11,879 nucleotides of DNA, from NCBI GenBank assembly GCA_045545435.1, contig JAZQAV010000029.1, forward strand, positions 1-11,879. Reading direction: 5' to 3'. The stretch comes from UMGS1502 sp045545435. Lineage in GTDB: Bacteria > Actinomycetota > Coriobacteriia > Coriobacteriales > Eggerthellaceae. Below, one piece after another: positions 5,994 through 11,879 of the stretch (positions are counted from its first letter, which is position 1; each line of letters starts with the position of its first letter). A program made the translations under genes and the position numbers. The notes under the pieces are model-generated. The model did no database searches, was not told where the DNA came from, and saw only the letters and a list, made by a program, of their open reading frames with translations.

Positions 5994-6021
5994 GCAAGTG
6001 TGCGCTGCTTCGCGCACTTGC
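5994..6021. repeat. 11-bp hairpin
   Basis: GCAAGTG-T-GCG (5994-6004), loop CTGCTT, CGC-G-CACTTGC (6011-6021). All Watson-Crick except one T-G pair. No terminator tail on either strand. Confidence 0.6.
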
Positions 6022-6043
6022 GTTCCCTTGCCCTCCCTTGGTA

Positions 6044-6092
6044 GGGGGTGGATGGAAATACACTCTATATAGGTTCATTTCCACCTACCCCC
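6044..6092. repeat. Large inverted repeat after the primase stop codon
   Basis: GGGGGT-GGA-TGGAAAT (6044-6059) against ATTTCCA-CCT-ACCCCC (6077-6092): 13 Watson-Crick pairs plus a 3-nt imperfect centre, and a 17-nt loop containing the palindrome CTATATAG. It lies 15 nt from the primase-helicase stop codon. Confidence 0.6.
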
Positions 6093-6106
6093 CCCTAAAC
6101 CGCGGG

Positions 6107-8176
6107 CTAGGCTTGTTTTAGTGGCACGACGTAGCAAGCGTTTGCAGTCGATACGCGCCGCCAACCATCCAACTTGTCAATAACGGACTTGAGCTGCTTC
6201 TTGCTCCGCCCGTCCGCTTCTGCAACGGTGTCTATCGGTATGCCCTGTTCGTGGTCTGCCCTCTCCCAAAGGCGCGGCAGGATTTCGCGGGCAAGCCTGT
6301 TGTTTCGTTCGTCTGCCTTCGCCCTCGATTGCTCGCCCGACTTGCGCCCGCCGATTTGCGAACTCGAATACTCGGACAGCTCGGCCAGCATGCCCGTGTG
6401 GTCGCGTGTGTGGTGGCATGCCCTCGTTATCGGGTCGAAGGAAAAGAAGAGGTCGAATGTTTGGCTCTCGAACTCTCGCAGCGTGCAGTTGGCACGCCAA
6501 AGGCTCTTCACATTGGCAAGCTCGTTTTCGTGGTCTGCCGTCCAATCCTCGGGCGGGACAAGCTCCATGAGGTCAATAAGCGCATCGGGATAGCGCCCGA
6601 ACACGCCCGAACCGCTGCCGCGATCTATCGCGCGGCGGTCGCTCGTTGTCCCCTTCGCGTGGTGGTGCGTGTAGAACATAGCGGCTCCCGATTCGCGCCC
6701 TACTCGGTCAACGGAGTTAACGAACTCCCTCACATCGCCCGCGCTGTTCTCATCGCCCGCCATGGCCTTGTAAACGGGGTCTATGATGATTAGCCCGAAC
6801 TCACCCGACTTTATGCGCGTCATGAATTGGTTTTCCAAATCCTGCAGGGGCGCGGCGAACCCGCGAAGGTTCCACGGGATGAAGCCGTTCATTACCGTTT
6901 CGCGGTCTATGCAAAGGTAATCAGCGACACGCGCGACGCGGTGAAAGAAGCTCGGGGGGTCTAGCTCGAAGTCGATATAGAGCACGTTCGCCCTCTGGGT
7001 GGCGCAACCAAACCACGGTGTACCGCTTACCAACGCCAAACCAAGCTCAATGCTTGCCCACGTTTTGCCCGCCTTGCTATCGGCGGTCAACGTCATGGAA
7101 TGCCCGCGGCGAAGTATGCCGCTTATCAGCTCGGGGGACAGCGGCGGCAGGTGGTCAACGTCCAACACTCCGAACGCGGGAAGGGGCTTAAAACCCGGTT
7201 GCTGTGGGCTGCATTTGCCCTGTTCGCGCCGCTCCCGCTCCCATGATGCGAAGTCTTGCGCCCCCATAGGCTCCGCGCTTAGAAGGCGCTGTGTGTGCCC
7301 TCCGCGGGTGACACCTGCAAGGCGCGTCAAACGCGCTGGGTTTCTGTTGGCTTCATCCACTGAGAAGCCCGCGGCCTTGCAAGCGTCGAAGAGACGCGCC
7401 ACGCGCTCCGCGTAATGGGTCGCTCCGTCCGCGTCGATACGCGCCAATGCGTGAACCGACTTGCCGCCCGATCCGGTCATGCTGTCTATAGGCACGCCCA
7501 AATCCTGCAGGGTCGCTATCTGCTCGGGGCATGGCATTTCGTCGGATTCGAGAAGCGCGTAACGGTGGCGCACAATGTCCGTGTTCTTTCGGCCTTCGCC
7601 GTTCGTGGGATTCGGTACGAACCATGCGCCCGCTTCTGGGTTGTACGAGCTGCCAAGCGCCGCCGCCATGCTCTCGGATTCGGTGAATAGGTCGCGCCAC
7701 TCCTGCGCCGTGCGTATCGTTCCCACTTCTACAGGTTGCCACTTGCCGTGATTGTCCTGCTTCGCACGGCAGACCACGCACACAAGGTCATCAGGAGCAA
7801 AAATCGCGGCGAACTGCGCGGCTGCTTGCTGGGTGTCGCTTATCTCGGGCGGTTTCGGCGGCTCGGGCTTCTGGGGGGTTGTGGCCTGTTCAACAGAGCG
7901 CCGGCCGCTCCATTTCCAACCGTGGTTTTTAGCCACGGCGAAGATGTAGGAGCCAACAACGCCGCCGCCGTGCTTCATCGTGCCCCATTTGGCGGTACAC
8001 GAACCGCTGCCGCTTGCTTGGTATCGCTCGCAATCTAGACGGCTCCAATCATCCCACACGCTGCAGGGGCAACCAAGCTCGAAGAGACTAAACCCGATGT
8101 TGAGCCACGTCCGATAATCGAGCGTGCGCGGGTTAATCGCGTCGAGTGCGCTTTGTATTTCCTGCATGTCGGGCAT
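6107..8176 (-). CDS. Primase-helicase fusion: PriCT-2, AEP-like primase, RepA-type ATPase
   Basis: A 689-aa replication protein. Residues 5-88 resemble PriCT-2 (NPRTLDYRTWLNIGFSLF, then WDDWSRLD and AKWGTMK). Residues about 120-300 look like an archaeo-eukaryotic primase: LLESDE at 208-213 as the acidic metal motif, SGGKSVHAL at 236-244 as the S-x-H motif, and NPARLTRLAG at 279-288. Residues about 345-570 are a RecA/RepA-like hexameric helicase: Walker A ADSKAGKT (365-372), Walker B LIIID (462-466), THHH (503-506), and SGSGVFGRYPDAL (521-533). The C-terminal 60 residues resemble a winged helix. It probably primes and unwinds the element's own origin. ATG directly follows the upstream TAA (TAAATG), with GGAGG 11 nt back, so translation is coupled. 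Confidence 0.85.
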   Translation of the reverse strand: MPDMQEIQSALDAINPRTLDYRTWLNIGFSLFELGCPCSVWDDWSRLDCERYQASGSGSCTAKWGTMKHGGGVVGSYIFAVAKNHGWKWSGRRSVEQATTPQKPEPPKPPEISDTQQAAAQFAAIFAPDDLVCVVCRAKQDNHGKWQPVEVGTIRTAQEWRDLFTESESMAAALGSSYNPEAGAWFVPNPTNGEGRKNTDIVRHRYALLESDEMPCPEQIATLQDLGVPIDSMTGSGGKSVHALARIDADGATHYAERVARLFDACKAAGFSVDEANRNPARLTRLAGVTRGGHTQRLLSAEPMGAQDFASWERERREQGKCSPQQPGFKPLPAFGVLDVDHLPPLSPELISGILRRGHSMTLTADSKAGKTWASIELGLALVSGTPWFGCATQRANVLYIDFELDPPSFFHRVARVADYLCIDRETVMNGFIPWNLRGFAAPLQDLENQFMTRIKSGEFGLIIIDPVYKAMAGDENSAGDVREFVNSVDRVGRESGAAMFYTHHHAKGTTSDRRAIDRGSGSGVFGRYPDALIDLMELVPPEDWTADHENELANVKSLWRANCTLREFESQTFDLFFSFDPITRACHHTRDHTGMLAELSEYSSSQIGGRKSGEQSRAKADERNNRLAREILPRLWERADHEQGIPIDTVAEADGRSKKQLKSVIDKLDGWRRVSTANACYVVPLKQA

Positions 8177-8701
8177 TTAGGCCACATCCTCCGCGAAGTC
8201 GCAGCGTGCGCCGCGCGTCTCAATGTAAGAACGGTCTGCTGGGTGGTCTGTTAAGTGAAGGCGAACGAGCGCGGGCAGGTGGTTGTTGTTGTATTCGATC
8301 ACTACGCCCGTTTTGCGGTAATGGCTCAAAATCGCTTGAGACATTGCATGTTGAGCGACGCGGGGCATGACCTTGCAAAACGAGTGGAGCGTGTCGGAAA
8401 ACTCCGCGTAAACGCTCGGGTACGTTTCGCGAAATGCGCGTGCGTCGTTCATATCGGCAGCGCCCAACATGGCGCGTTTGAGGTCGCTTGCCGCTATCGT
8501 GGGCGGTACCTCGAAAAGCTTGCCCGTTTGACCAATCGCCACGTTTACGTTATCCGCGATGATTACCACGGGGGCGTGTGGCATGGTATCATTGATGCAA
8601 AGCGACGAACTAATGCTGCAGTTCGTTGCTATCTCGTTTCGCCCGTTGCGCTGTCCCTCGCCAAAGTGACCAGTGCAACGGGTTTCTTTGTCTTTAAGCA
8701 T
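8177..8701 (-). CDS. Unknown 174-aa protein upstream of the primase
   Basis: A 174-aa cytoplasmic protein, not recognised. The ATG at 8701 has an excellent AGGAGG (complement of 8709-8714) inside the end of the preceding gene, overlapping it by 8 nt. A second Met at residue 40 (MPHAPVVIIADNVNVAIG) begins the better-looking folded part, but no ribosome site precedes it. The protein is rich in His and in small hydrophobic helices (FSDTLHSFCKVMPRVAQHAMSQ), with a C-terminal RLHLTDHPADRSYIETRG. No transmembrane segment. It ends exactly where the primase-helicase begins (TAAATG), so the two are made together and it may be a replication accessory such as a helicase loader or single-strand-binding partner. 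That role is inferred from context only. Confidence 0.75.
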   Translation of the reverse strand: MLKDKETRCTGHFGEGQRNGRNEIATNCSISSSLCINDTMPHAPVVIIADNVNVAIGQTGKLFEVPPTIAASDLKRAMLGAADMNDARAFRETYPSVYAEFSDTLHSFCKVMPRVAQHAMSQAILSHYRKTGVVIEYNNNHLPALVRLHLTDHPADRSYIETRGARCDFAEDVA

Positions 8702-8936
8702 TGTCTTGCACCTCCTGATTGATGAAGTCGAGCATTGCGGATTTCGTCACGCGAACGCAGGTACCGATACGGATTGATTCAAGTTCGCCCTTTGCTATCA
8801 GGTTGCGCACGGTGCGCTCATACACTCCGAAATGCTGGGCTACCTCTGCGACGCTGTTAACGTCCTTCGCATCAGTGAAAAGTTCGAACGGCTTACCGCA
8901 TTCTTCTGGGTCTTGCATGAGGATGAACTTTGCCAT
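8694..8936 (-). CDS. Excisionase/AlpA-like winged-helix DNA-binding protein
   Basis: An 80-aa protein. Residues 25-75 are the MerR-type helix-turn-helix common to excisionases and AlpA regulators: DVNSVAEVAQHFGVYERTV, then RNLIAKGELESIRIG, then CVRVTKSAMLDFINQ. A short N-terminal extension MAKFILMQDPEECGKPF precedes it. Its ATG overlaps the TAA of the upstream XRE gene by one base (TAATG) and a GAGGTG lies 5 nt before it. In integrated elements such proteins either steer the integrase to excision or activate the replication genes. Here it stands at the head of the primase operon, like AlpA in PICIs. Confidence 0.82.
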   Translation of the reverse strand: MAKFILMQDPEECGKPFELFTDAKDVNSVAEVAQHFGVYERTVRNLIAKGELESIRIGTCVRVTKSAMLDFINQEVQDNA

Positions 8937-9139
8937 TAGTCCACCTCTTTAAACAGTTCGCTAACTTCGCCCGTCCAACCAATCGCCTTCGCTATACGCT
9001 CTGCGCTCCCGCCTTCGCGGAAAGACGGTGCTTGTTTGCCGTGGATGATGCGGCTAAGGGTCGCGGGGTCGATTTCCGCGCTGTCTGCAACTGCGCGAAT
9101 TGTCGGACGTTCTGAAAGCAGTTTTTCAATCTTCAACAT
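8936..9139 (-). CDS. Small XRE-family repressor-like protein
   Basis: A 67-aa protein from MLKIEKLLSERPTIRAVA. The frame can be opened to 9214, but the perfect AGGAGG with 6-nt spacing (complement of 9146-9151) fixes the start at 9139. Almost the whole protein is one helix-turn-helix: IRAVADSAEIDPATLSRIIH followed by GKQAPS and a stabilising helix AERIAKAIGW. It is the first gene of the minus-strand unit that continues through the excisionase-like gene to the primase, and it is divergent from the 356-aa/integrase pair, the usual place for a lysogeny-type switch repressor. Probable operators are the inverted repeats at 9149-9161 and 9248-9268. Confidence 0.82.
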   Translation of the reverse strand: MLKIEKLLSERPTIRAVADSAEIDPATLSRIIHGKQAPSFREGGSAERIAKAIGWTGEVSELFKEVD

Positions 9140-9148
9140 GGATAACCT

Positions 9149-9161
9149 CCTATCGAATAGG
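9149..9161. promoter_or_regulatory. Inverted repeat overlapping the XRE gene ribosome site
   Basis: CCTAT-CGA-ATAGG, a perfect 5-bp inverted repeat with 3-nt centre, shares three bases with the AGGAGG of the XRE gene. It could be an operator or a translational hairpin for autoregulation. Confidence 0.4.
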
Positions 9162-9242
9162 TTTGCTTGTTTCCTATATCGGCGGCGCACGTCGCTTATC
9201 CGTGCATTGCCCACCGTTTTTCAAGGTGCGTTTTCATGGCGC

Positions 9243-9272
9243 TTGACTAGCTTTGCCCTTGCAAGCTATCAT
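9243..9272 (+). promoter_or_regulatory. Probable promoter of the 356-aa/integrase unit with embedded operator
   Basis: TTGACT (9243-9248, five of six consensus bases), an 18-nt spacer, then TATCAT (9267-9272, five of six). The spacer is almost filled by the inverted repeat TAGCTT-N9-AAGCTA (9248-9268). A regulator bound there would block RNA polymerase. TGACTAG occurs on both sides (9244-9250 and 9279-9285). The start codon is 67 nt downstream of the -10 box. Confidence 0.6.
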
Positions 9273-9339
9273 TCGTCATGACTAGATAATAATTGGTAAA
9301 CAAAGTATTAACTATTCAAAAAGTAAAGGTTTCAACTGT

Positions 9340-10410
9340 ATGCAGACGAATTATTTACTTAGGGATGACAAGAGCCTTCTTAATGACAAACGAACGTTAG
9401 AGCGCATAAAGACTGAACTTGTCGAACCGTTGGCGCTTGAAATTGCCGATAAATACCCTGATTACCCAACAATGACGCTTGACGAAAAGCGCGACACGCT
9501 TTTAGAGGATTCATTCCAATACTTCGGGAAAGGCGATTACCTCTACTTTTGGGGAAGTATGGGCTTTTACAAATGGCTCGAAACTGATAACGGGGGTCGC
9601 GCTGTGATGGGCAACCATAACCGCGTTTACTCTGGTTACATTTTTGATGGGACATGGGAAACGCGCACGACGGGCGAACGAATTGAGGATTTGCGTTTAA
9701 CGGAGTGTGACCCCTCCAACCCGCTATTCAGGCCACAAAACGCATACCACTTCTTAAAGTCGCACCCCGATCGCGACAAGCTCGGTTTCGCGTACAAGGT
9801 TTGCCTTATCGCCCACATAATCGAAAAGACGATGCTGATAAACGATAGCGACGCGCAAGAATTCGTGCTGATGGGGTCAATAAAAGGCGTTGCATCAGAC
9901 CAAATCACAAAAAATCAGGCCACATTAAACGGCGAACTGTTGGAGTATGAAGGGTTTTCCAACCTCGGGGAAGATTACCAACCTCTGTTATTCGCAGCCA
10001 ATCAGTTTTTGCCTAGCTTCACTGTCAAAAGGCGGCGGGATTTGGACGGTCTATCGAGTGGATGGGATATAAGCATTCGCGACGATAACCCCTCTAGCCG
10101 CTTTCTGGGGGCTATCCATTCCGCTATGCGGAAATATGCCAAAGCAGAACATTCGACCAAAGGCGTAAACGAAGGGGCTAAAGTGCGCAGACAAAGACCC
10201 CAAAAGCGCGAAGAGTATAAAAACGGATACAAATACATTTGGGTCGCTACTTTCAGGGAAGGCTACAAGAGCGAACACGGCAAATACCCATCTTGGCAGG
10301 TTGTATTCGATGAAATGTTAAAAGGCGGTCGCTATTCCGCTGCAAGTGTCGCGTCTCTTAAAACGGGCTTCGGCAATTACAAGAAAGACCACCCTGATTT
10401 ATTCGAGTAG
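9340..10410 (+). CDS. Unknown 356-aa protein upstream of the integrase
   Basis: A 356-aa soluble protein that I do not recognise. ATG at 9340 follows AAAGG at 10 nt. The N-terminal part is helical and charged (LLNDKRTLERIKTELVEPLALEIADKYPDYP). The middle holds aromatic stretches (FGKGDYLYFWGSMGFYKWLE) and an NHNRVYSGYIFDG segment. A basic linker follows (KVRRQRPQKREEYKNGYKY, about 280-298). The C-terminal 60 residues (YPSWQVVFDEML, then GRYSAASVASLKTGFGNYKK) look like a small helix-turn-helix unit, so DNA binding is plausible. No signal peptide, membrane helix or clear catalytic motif. It ends 13 nt before the integrase and probably shares its mRNA. It could be a DNA-processing partner of the integrase, a regulator, or cargo such as an anti-phage factor. 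Confidence 0.8.
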   Translation: MQTNYLLRDDKSLLNDKRTLERIKTELVEPLALEIADKYPDYPTMTLDEKRDTLLEDSFQYFGKGDYLYFWGSMGFYKWLETDNGGRAVMGNHNRVYSGYIFDGTWETRTTGERIEDLRLTECDPSNPLFRPQNAYHFLKSHPDRDKLGFAYKVCLIAHIIEKTMLINDSDAQEFVLMGSIKGVASDQITKNQATLNGELLEYEGFSNLGEDYQPLLFAANQFLPSFTVKRRRDLDGLSSGWDISIRDDNPSSRFLGAIHSAMRKYAKAEHSTKGVNEGAKVRRQRPQKREEYKNGYKYIWVATFREGYKSEHGKYPSWQVVFDEMLKGGRYSAASVASLKTGFGNYKKDHPDLFE

Positions 10411-10423
10411 AAAGGACGTTAGA

Positions 10424-11854
10424 ATGCCACGCAAAAAGCAACGCGAACAATACGGCTCTGGTAGCGTTACGCCCGTCATGGTTGCGAAAAAGGACGCTAA
10501 CGGAAACGTTGTGCTAGACGCAAACGGCTTGCCCGTAAAGGTGCAGGAACGCGACAAACAAGGGCGCTTGGTATGGCGTGCTACCGTTACTATCGGGACA
10601 GAAGAGTACACCGACAAACAAGGGCGGCTCCGTAAACGCCAACTTAAAGCACCCCAGAAGCGCGTTCACGGTACGTTGGATGATGCCCGTAAGGTAGCCA
10701 GGCAACTAAGCGAAGATTACGCAGCCATTGACAAGGATTCTGCTTCTATAACTTTCGCGGATGCCGTCGCTGCTTGGGCCGAATCAATGAGAATCGCGAA
10801 CACCTGCAGCGCCGCGAAACTCAAGGATTACGAAACGATGATGAACCAAGTCGCGGCAAAGCTCGGAAAGAAGAAGCTTGTCGAGATTAAGAAGCAGGAC
10901 GTTGAAGCGGCATTGTCAAAAGTCAACAACGAACGTAAGCATTCCCAGCGCCGCCAGCGTGAACGATTCCAAACGACAAAACGGATATTCGAATACTGCA
11001 TTGATAGCGGCTGGCTTGTTCGCAATCCGTGCCGCGGTATTCAGACCCCGCGCGTAACCGATGAAGTAGACCGTCGTTCGCTCATGCCCGAAGAGTGCGC
11101 CCGGTTGCGTGCCTGTTTAGATCGTGACGAACTTGCCGCGTGTGAAAGCTTCAACGCAAAAGAACAACGTCAATCCGAATGGGGCAACACTTTCACCCGC
11201 TCCCGATTGTTTGGACTGGCTCATATAAGCGGATTAATCGCCGTGCGTATCATGCTTGCCACGGGATGCAGACGCGGCGAATCGTTAGGCTTAACTTGGG
11301 AGCACGTGGACTTTGAGCGCAATCAGATACGAATAGCTCAATCCCTAAATGCTCAAATGATATTGAAGTCCCCTAAAACCAAATCAGGCATTAGAACGTT
11401 GGCTATTGATGCCGATACCATGAACCACCTGCGCACGTGGAAAGAATTCCAAAAGAAAGCATTACATCTTGTAATGGTCACGGATGCCAGCGGAAAAAAG
11501 ATGCCAGTAGGACAAAGCCCAAAAACGCCCGTTTGCTGTAATGGCGTTGGCGGATTCTACGACCCTACGAAGTGCGCTGAATGGTGGCGCGATTACCGTA
11601 GCTCCATCGGTTTTGAAACTCTGAGGATGCACGAACTGAGACACACGGCGGCAACGTTGGCGCTCGGTTGCGGTGCGCCCGTGAAGGATGTGCAAGCTCG
11701 GTTAGGCCACGCATCCGCATCGCTCACGTTAGATATTTACGGTCACGCGATACCAGCGAACGACCAAGCTATCGCGGATTTAATGGGCGCGATTATGGGC
11801 GCTCAAGTTGAACCTTCTGCGCGTATCGTGCAAGCGGGATTCAAAAGCGCATAA
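10424..11854 (+). CDS. int: Tyrosine recombinase (phage-type integrase)
   Basis: A 476-aa protein from MPRKKQREQYGSGSV. The frame opens 26 codons earlier, inside the 356-aa gene, but GAAAGGA 7 nt before the ATG at 10424 sets the start. The N-terminal 100 residues resemble an arm-binding domain, with duplicated DKQGRL motifs at 44-49 and 64-69. Residues 108-205 form the core-binding SAM-like domain. The catalytic domain has Arg283 (TGCRRGESLGL), the beta-strand Lys near 318 (SPKTKSGIRTLAI), His403 and Arg406 (HELRHTAATLAL), His429 (LGHAS) and the nucleophile Tyr439 (DIYGHA). All active-site residues are present. It would integrate and, with the excisionase-like protein, excise the element at tRNA-Ala. 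It points to the predicted right junction. Confidence 0.96.
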   Translation: MPRKKQREQYGSGSVTPVMVAKKDANGNVVLDANGLPVKVQERDKQGRLVWRATVTIGTEEYTDKQGRLRKRQLKAPQKRVHGTLDDARKVARQLSEDYAAIDKDSASITFADAVAAWAESMRIANTCSAAKLKDYETMMNQVAAKLGKKKLVEIKKQDVEAALSKVNNERKHSQRRQRERFQTTKRIFEYCIDSGWLVRNPCRGIQTPRVTDEVDRRSLMPEECARLRACLDRDELAACESFNAKEQRQSEWGNTFTRSRLFGLAHISGLIAVRIMLATGCRRGESLGLTWEHVDFERNQIRIAQSLNAQMILKSPKTKSGIRTLAIDADTMNHLRTWKEFQKKALHLVMVTDASGKKMPVGQSPKTPVCCNGVGGFYDPTKCAEWWRDYRSSIGFETLRMHELRHTAATLALGCGAPVKDVQARLGHASASLTLDIYGHAIPANDQAIADLMGAIMGAQVEPSARIVQAGFKSA

Positions 11855-11870
11855 AACCGCGATTCTGTGC

Positions 11871-11879
11871 AAATATCCC
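11871..11879 (+). repeat. AAATATCCC at the right edge (candidate arm site)
   Basis: The last nine bases match the paired repeats near the left end (3852-3872), same orientation, 16 nt after the integrase stop codon. The copy is cut by the window edge. Confidence 0.35.

Larger units (their letters stand above)
5884..6106. other. Hairpin cluster between primase gene and small genes
   Basis: A 223-nt non-coding gap holding three separate stem-loops: a CUUCGG-capped CCCC/GGGG stem (5919-5929), an 11-bp stem at 5994-6021, and a 49-nt inverted repeat at 6044-6092 just after the primase stop codon. None has a T-tract in the minus direction. Such density next to a primase-helicase gene suggests an origin or single-strand initiation site. 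One copy of CAGGCCACA (5933-5941) is also here. Confidence 0.5.
3714..11879. mobile_element. Integrated element in tRNA-Ala(CGC), right end outside the window; satellite- or IME-like
   Basis: Bounded on the left by the tRNA-Ala 3' half and containing, near its right end, a tyrosine integrase reading towards the unseen right junction. Visible modules are integrase, XRE regulator, excisionase/AlpA-like protein, a primase-helicase fusion, several unknown small proteins and a large repeat-rich non-coding stretch. No relaxase, type IV secretion, capsid, portal or terminase gene is visible. Phage satellites such as P4-like elements and PICIs, and small integrative mobilizable elements, share this minimal gene set. 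The right boundary is predicted just past 11879, next to an intact minus-strand tRNA-Ala. Confidence 0.8.

Noticed and set aside
6174..8038. Plus-strand frames opposite the primase-helicase gene (for example 6251-6793 and 6999-7415)
   Set aside because: Shadow frames of a long gene with clear motifs; compositions rich in Arg, Ser and Cys and no family resemblance.
8936..9214. Longer XRE protein starting at 9214
   Set aside because: The added residues are Arg-rich and unlike the family, there is no ribosome site at 9214, and a perfect AGGAGG supports 9139.
10346..10423. Longer integrase start inside the 356-aa gene
   Set aside because: No ribosome binding site there; GAAAGGA precedes the ATG at 10424.
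3759..11879. Insertion sequence or transposon as the nature of the element
   Set aside because: No terminal inverted repeats, target-site duplication of IS size or DDE transposase. The tyrosine integrase and tRNA junction explain it better.

Overview
The window looks like a chromosomal segment of a moderately GC-rich anaerobe that has been interrupted by a small integrated element. I lean towards the Coriobacteriia/Eggerthellaceae type of Actinomycetota. That placement is an inference from gene style: an aldo/keto reductase with a ferredoxin tail, a YcjY/dienelactone-type hydrolase next to a LysR gene, and a CCA-encoding tRNA-Ala(CGC). No rRNA or marker gene fixes it.

Positions 1-3713 are host chromosome. 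They carry the start of an exported protein (minus, off the left edge), an alpha/beta hydrolase with a cysteine nucleophile (minus), a divergent LysR regulator (plus), and a convergent aldo/keto reductase with two 4Fe-4S motifs (minus). The regulator, hydrolase and reductase probably form a small-molecule redox/hydrolysis locus controlled by the LysR protein. Two strong hairpin terminators (3595-3619 and 3681-3704) close the region.

At 3714-3758 lies the 3' half of a minus-strand tRNA-Ala gene with anticodon CGC. It runs from the CCA tail back to the whole anticodon loop and then stops matching a tRNA. I read this as the left attachment site of an element that recombined at the anticodon loop. 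The element extends from about 3759 past the right edge of the window. Its tyrosine integrase (10424-11854) points at the unseen right end, where the reconstituted tRNA-Ala is predicted.

The element (about 8.1 kb visible) has four parts. (1) A small helix-turn-helix protein sits near the left end, followed by about 1.1 kb of repeat-rich DNA without a convincing gene. (2) Two small minus-strand genes end at a good terminator, with a 220-bp hairpin-rich gap upstream of them. (3) A tightly coupled minus-strand set contains an XRE regulator, an excisionase/AlpA-like protein, an unknown 174-aa protein, and a 689-aa PriCT-2/AEP primase/RepA-helicase fusion. (4) Divergently, an unknown 356-aa gene is followed 13 nt later by the integrase. 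The divergent promoter region has an inverted repeat exactly between its -35 and -10 boxes.

Integrase, excisionase-like protein and self-priming helicase suggest an element that excises and replicates. No relaxase, coupling protein, capsid or terminase gene is visible. It therefore resembles a minimal phage satellite or a mobilizable island that depends on another element to move. The 356-aa protein, the repeat-rich region and the hairpin cluster beside the primase gene are the least explained parts.
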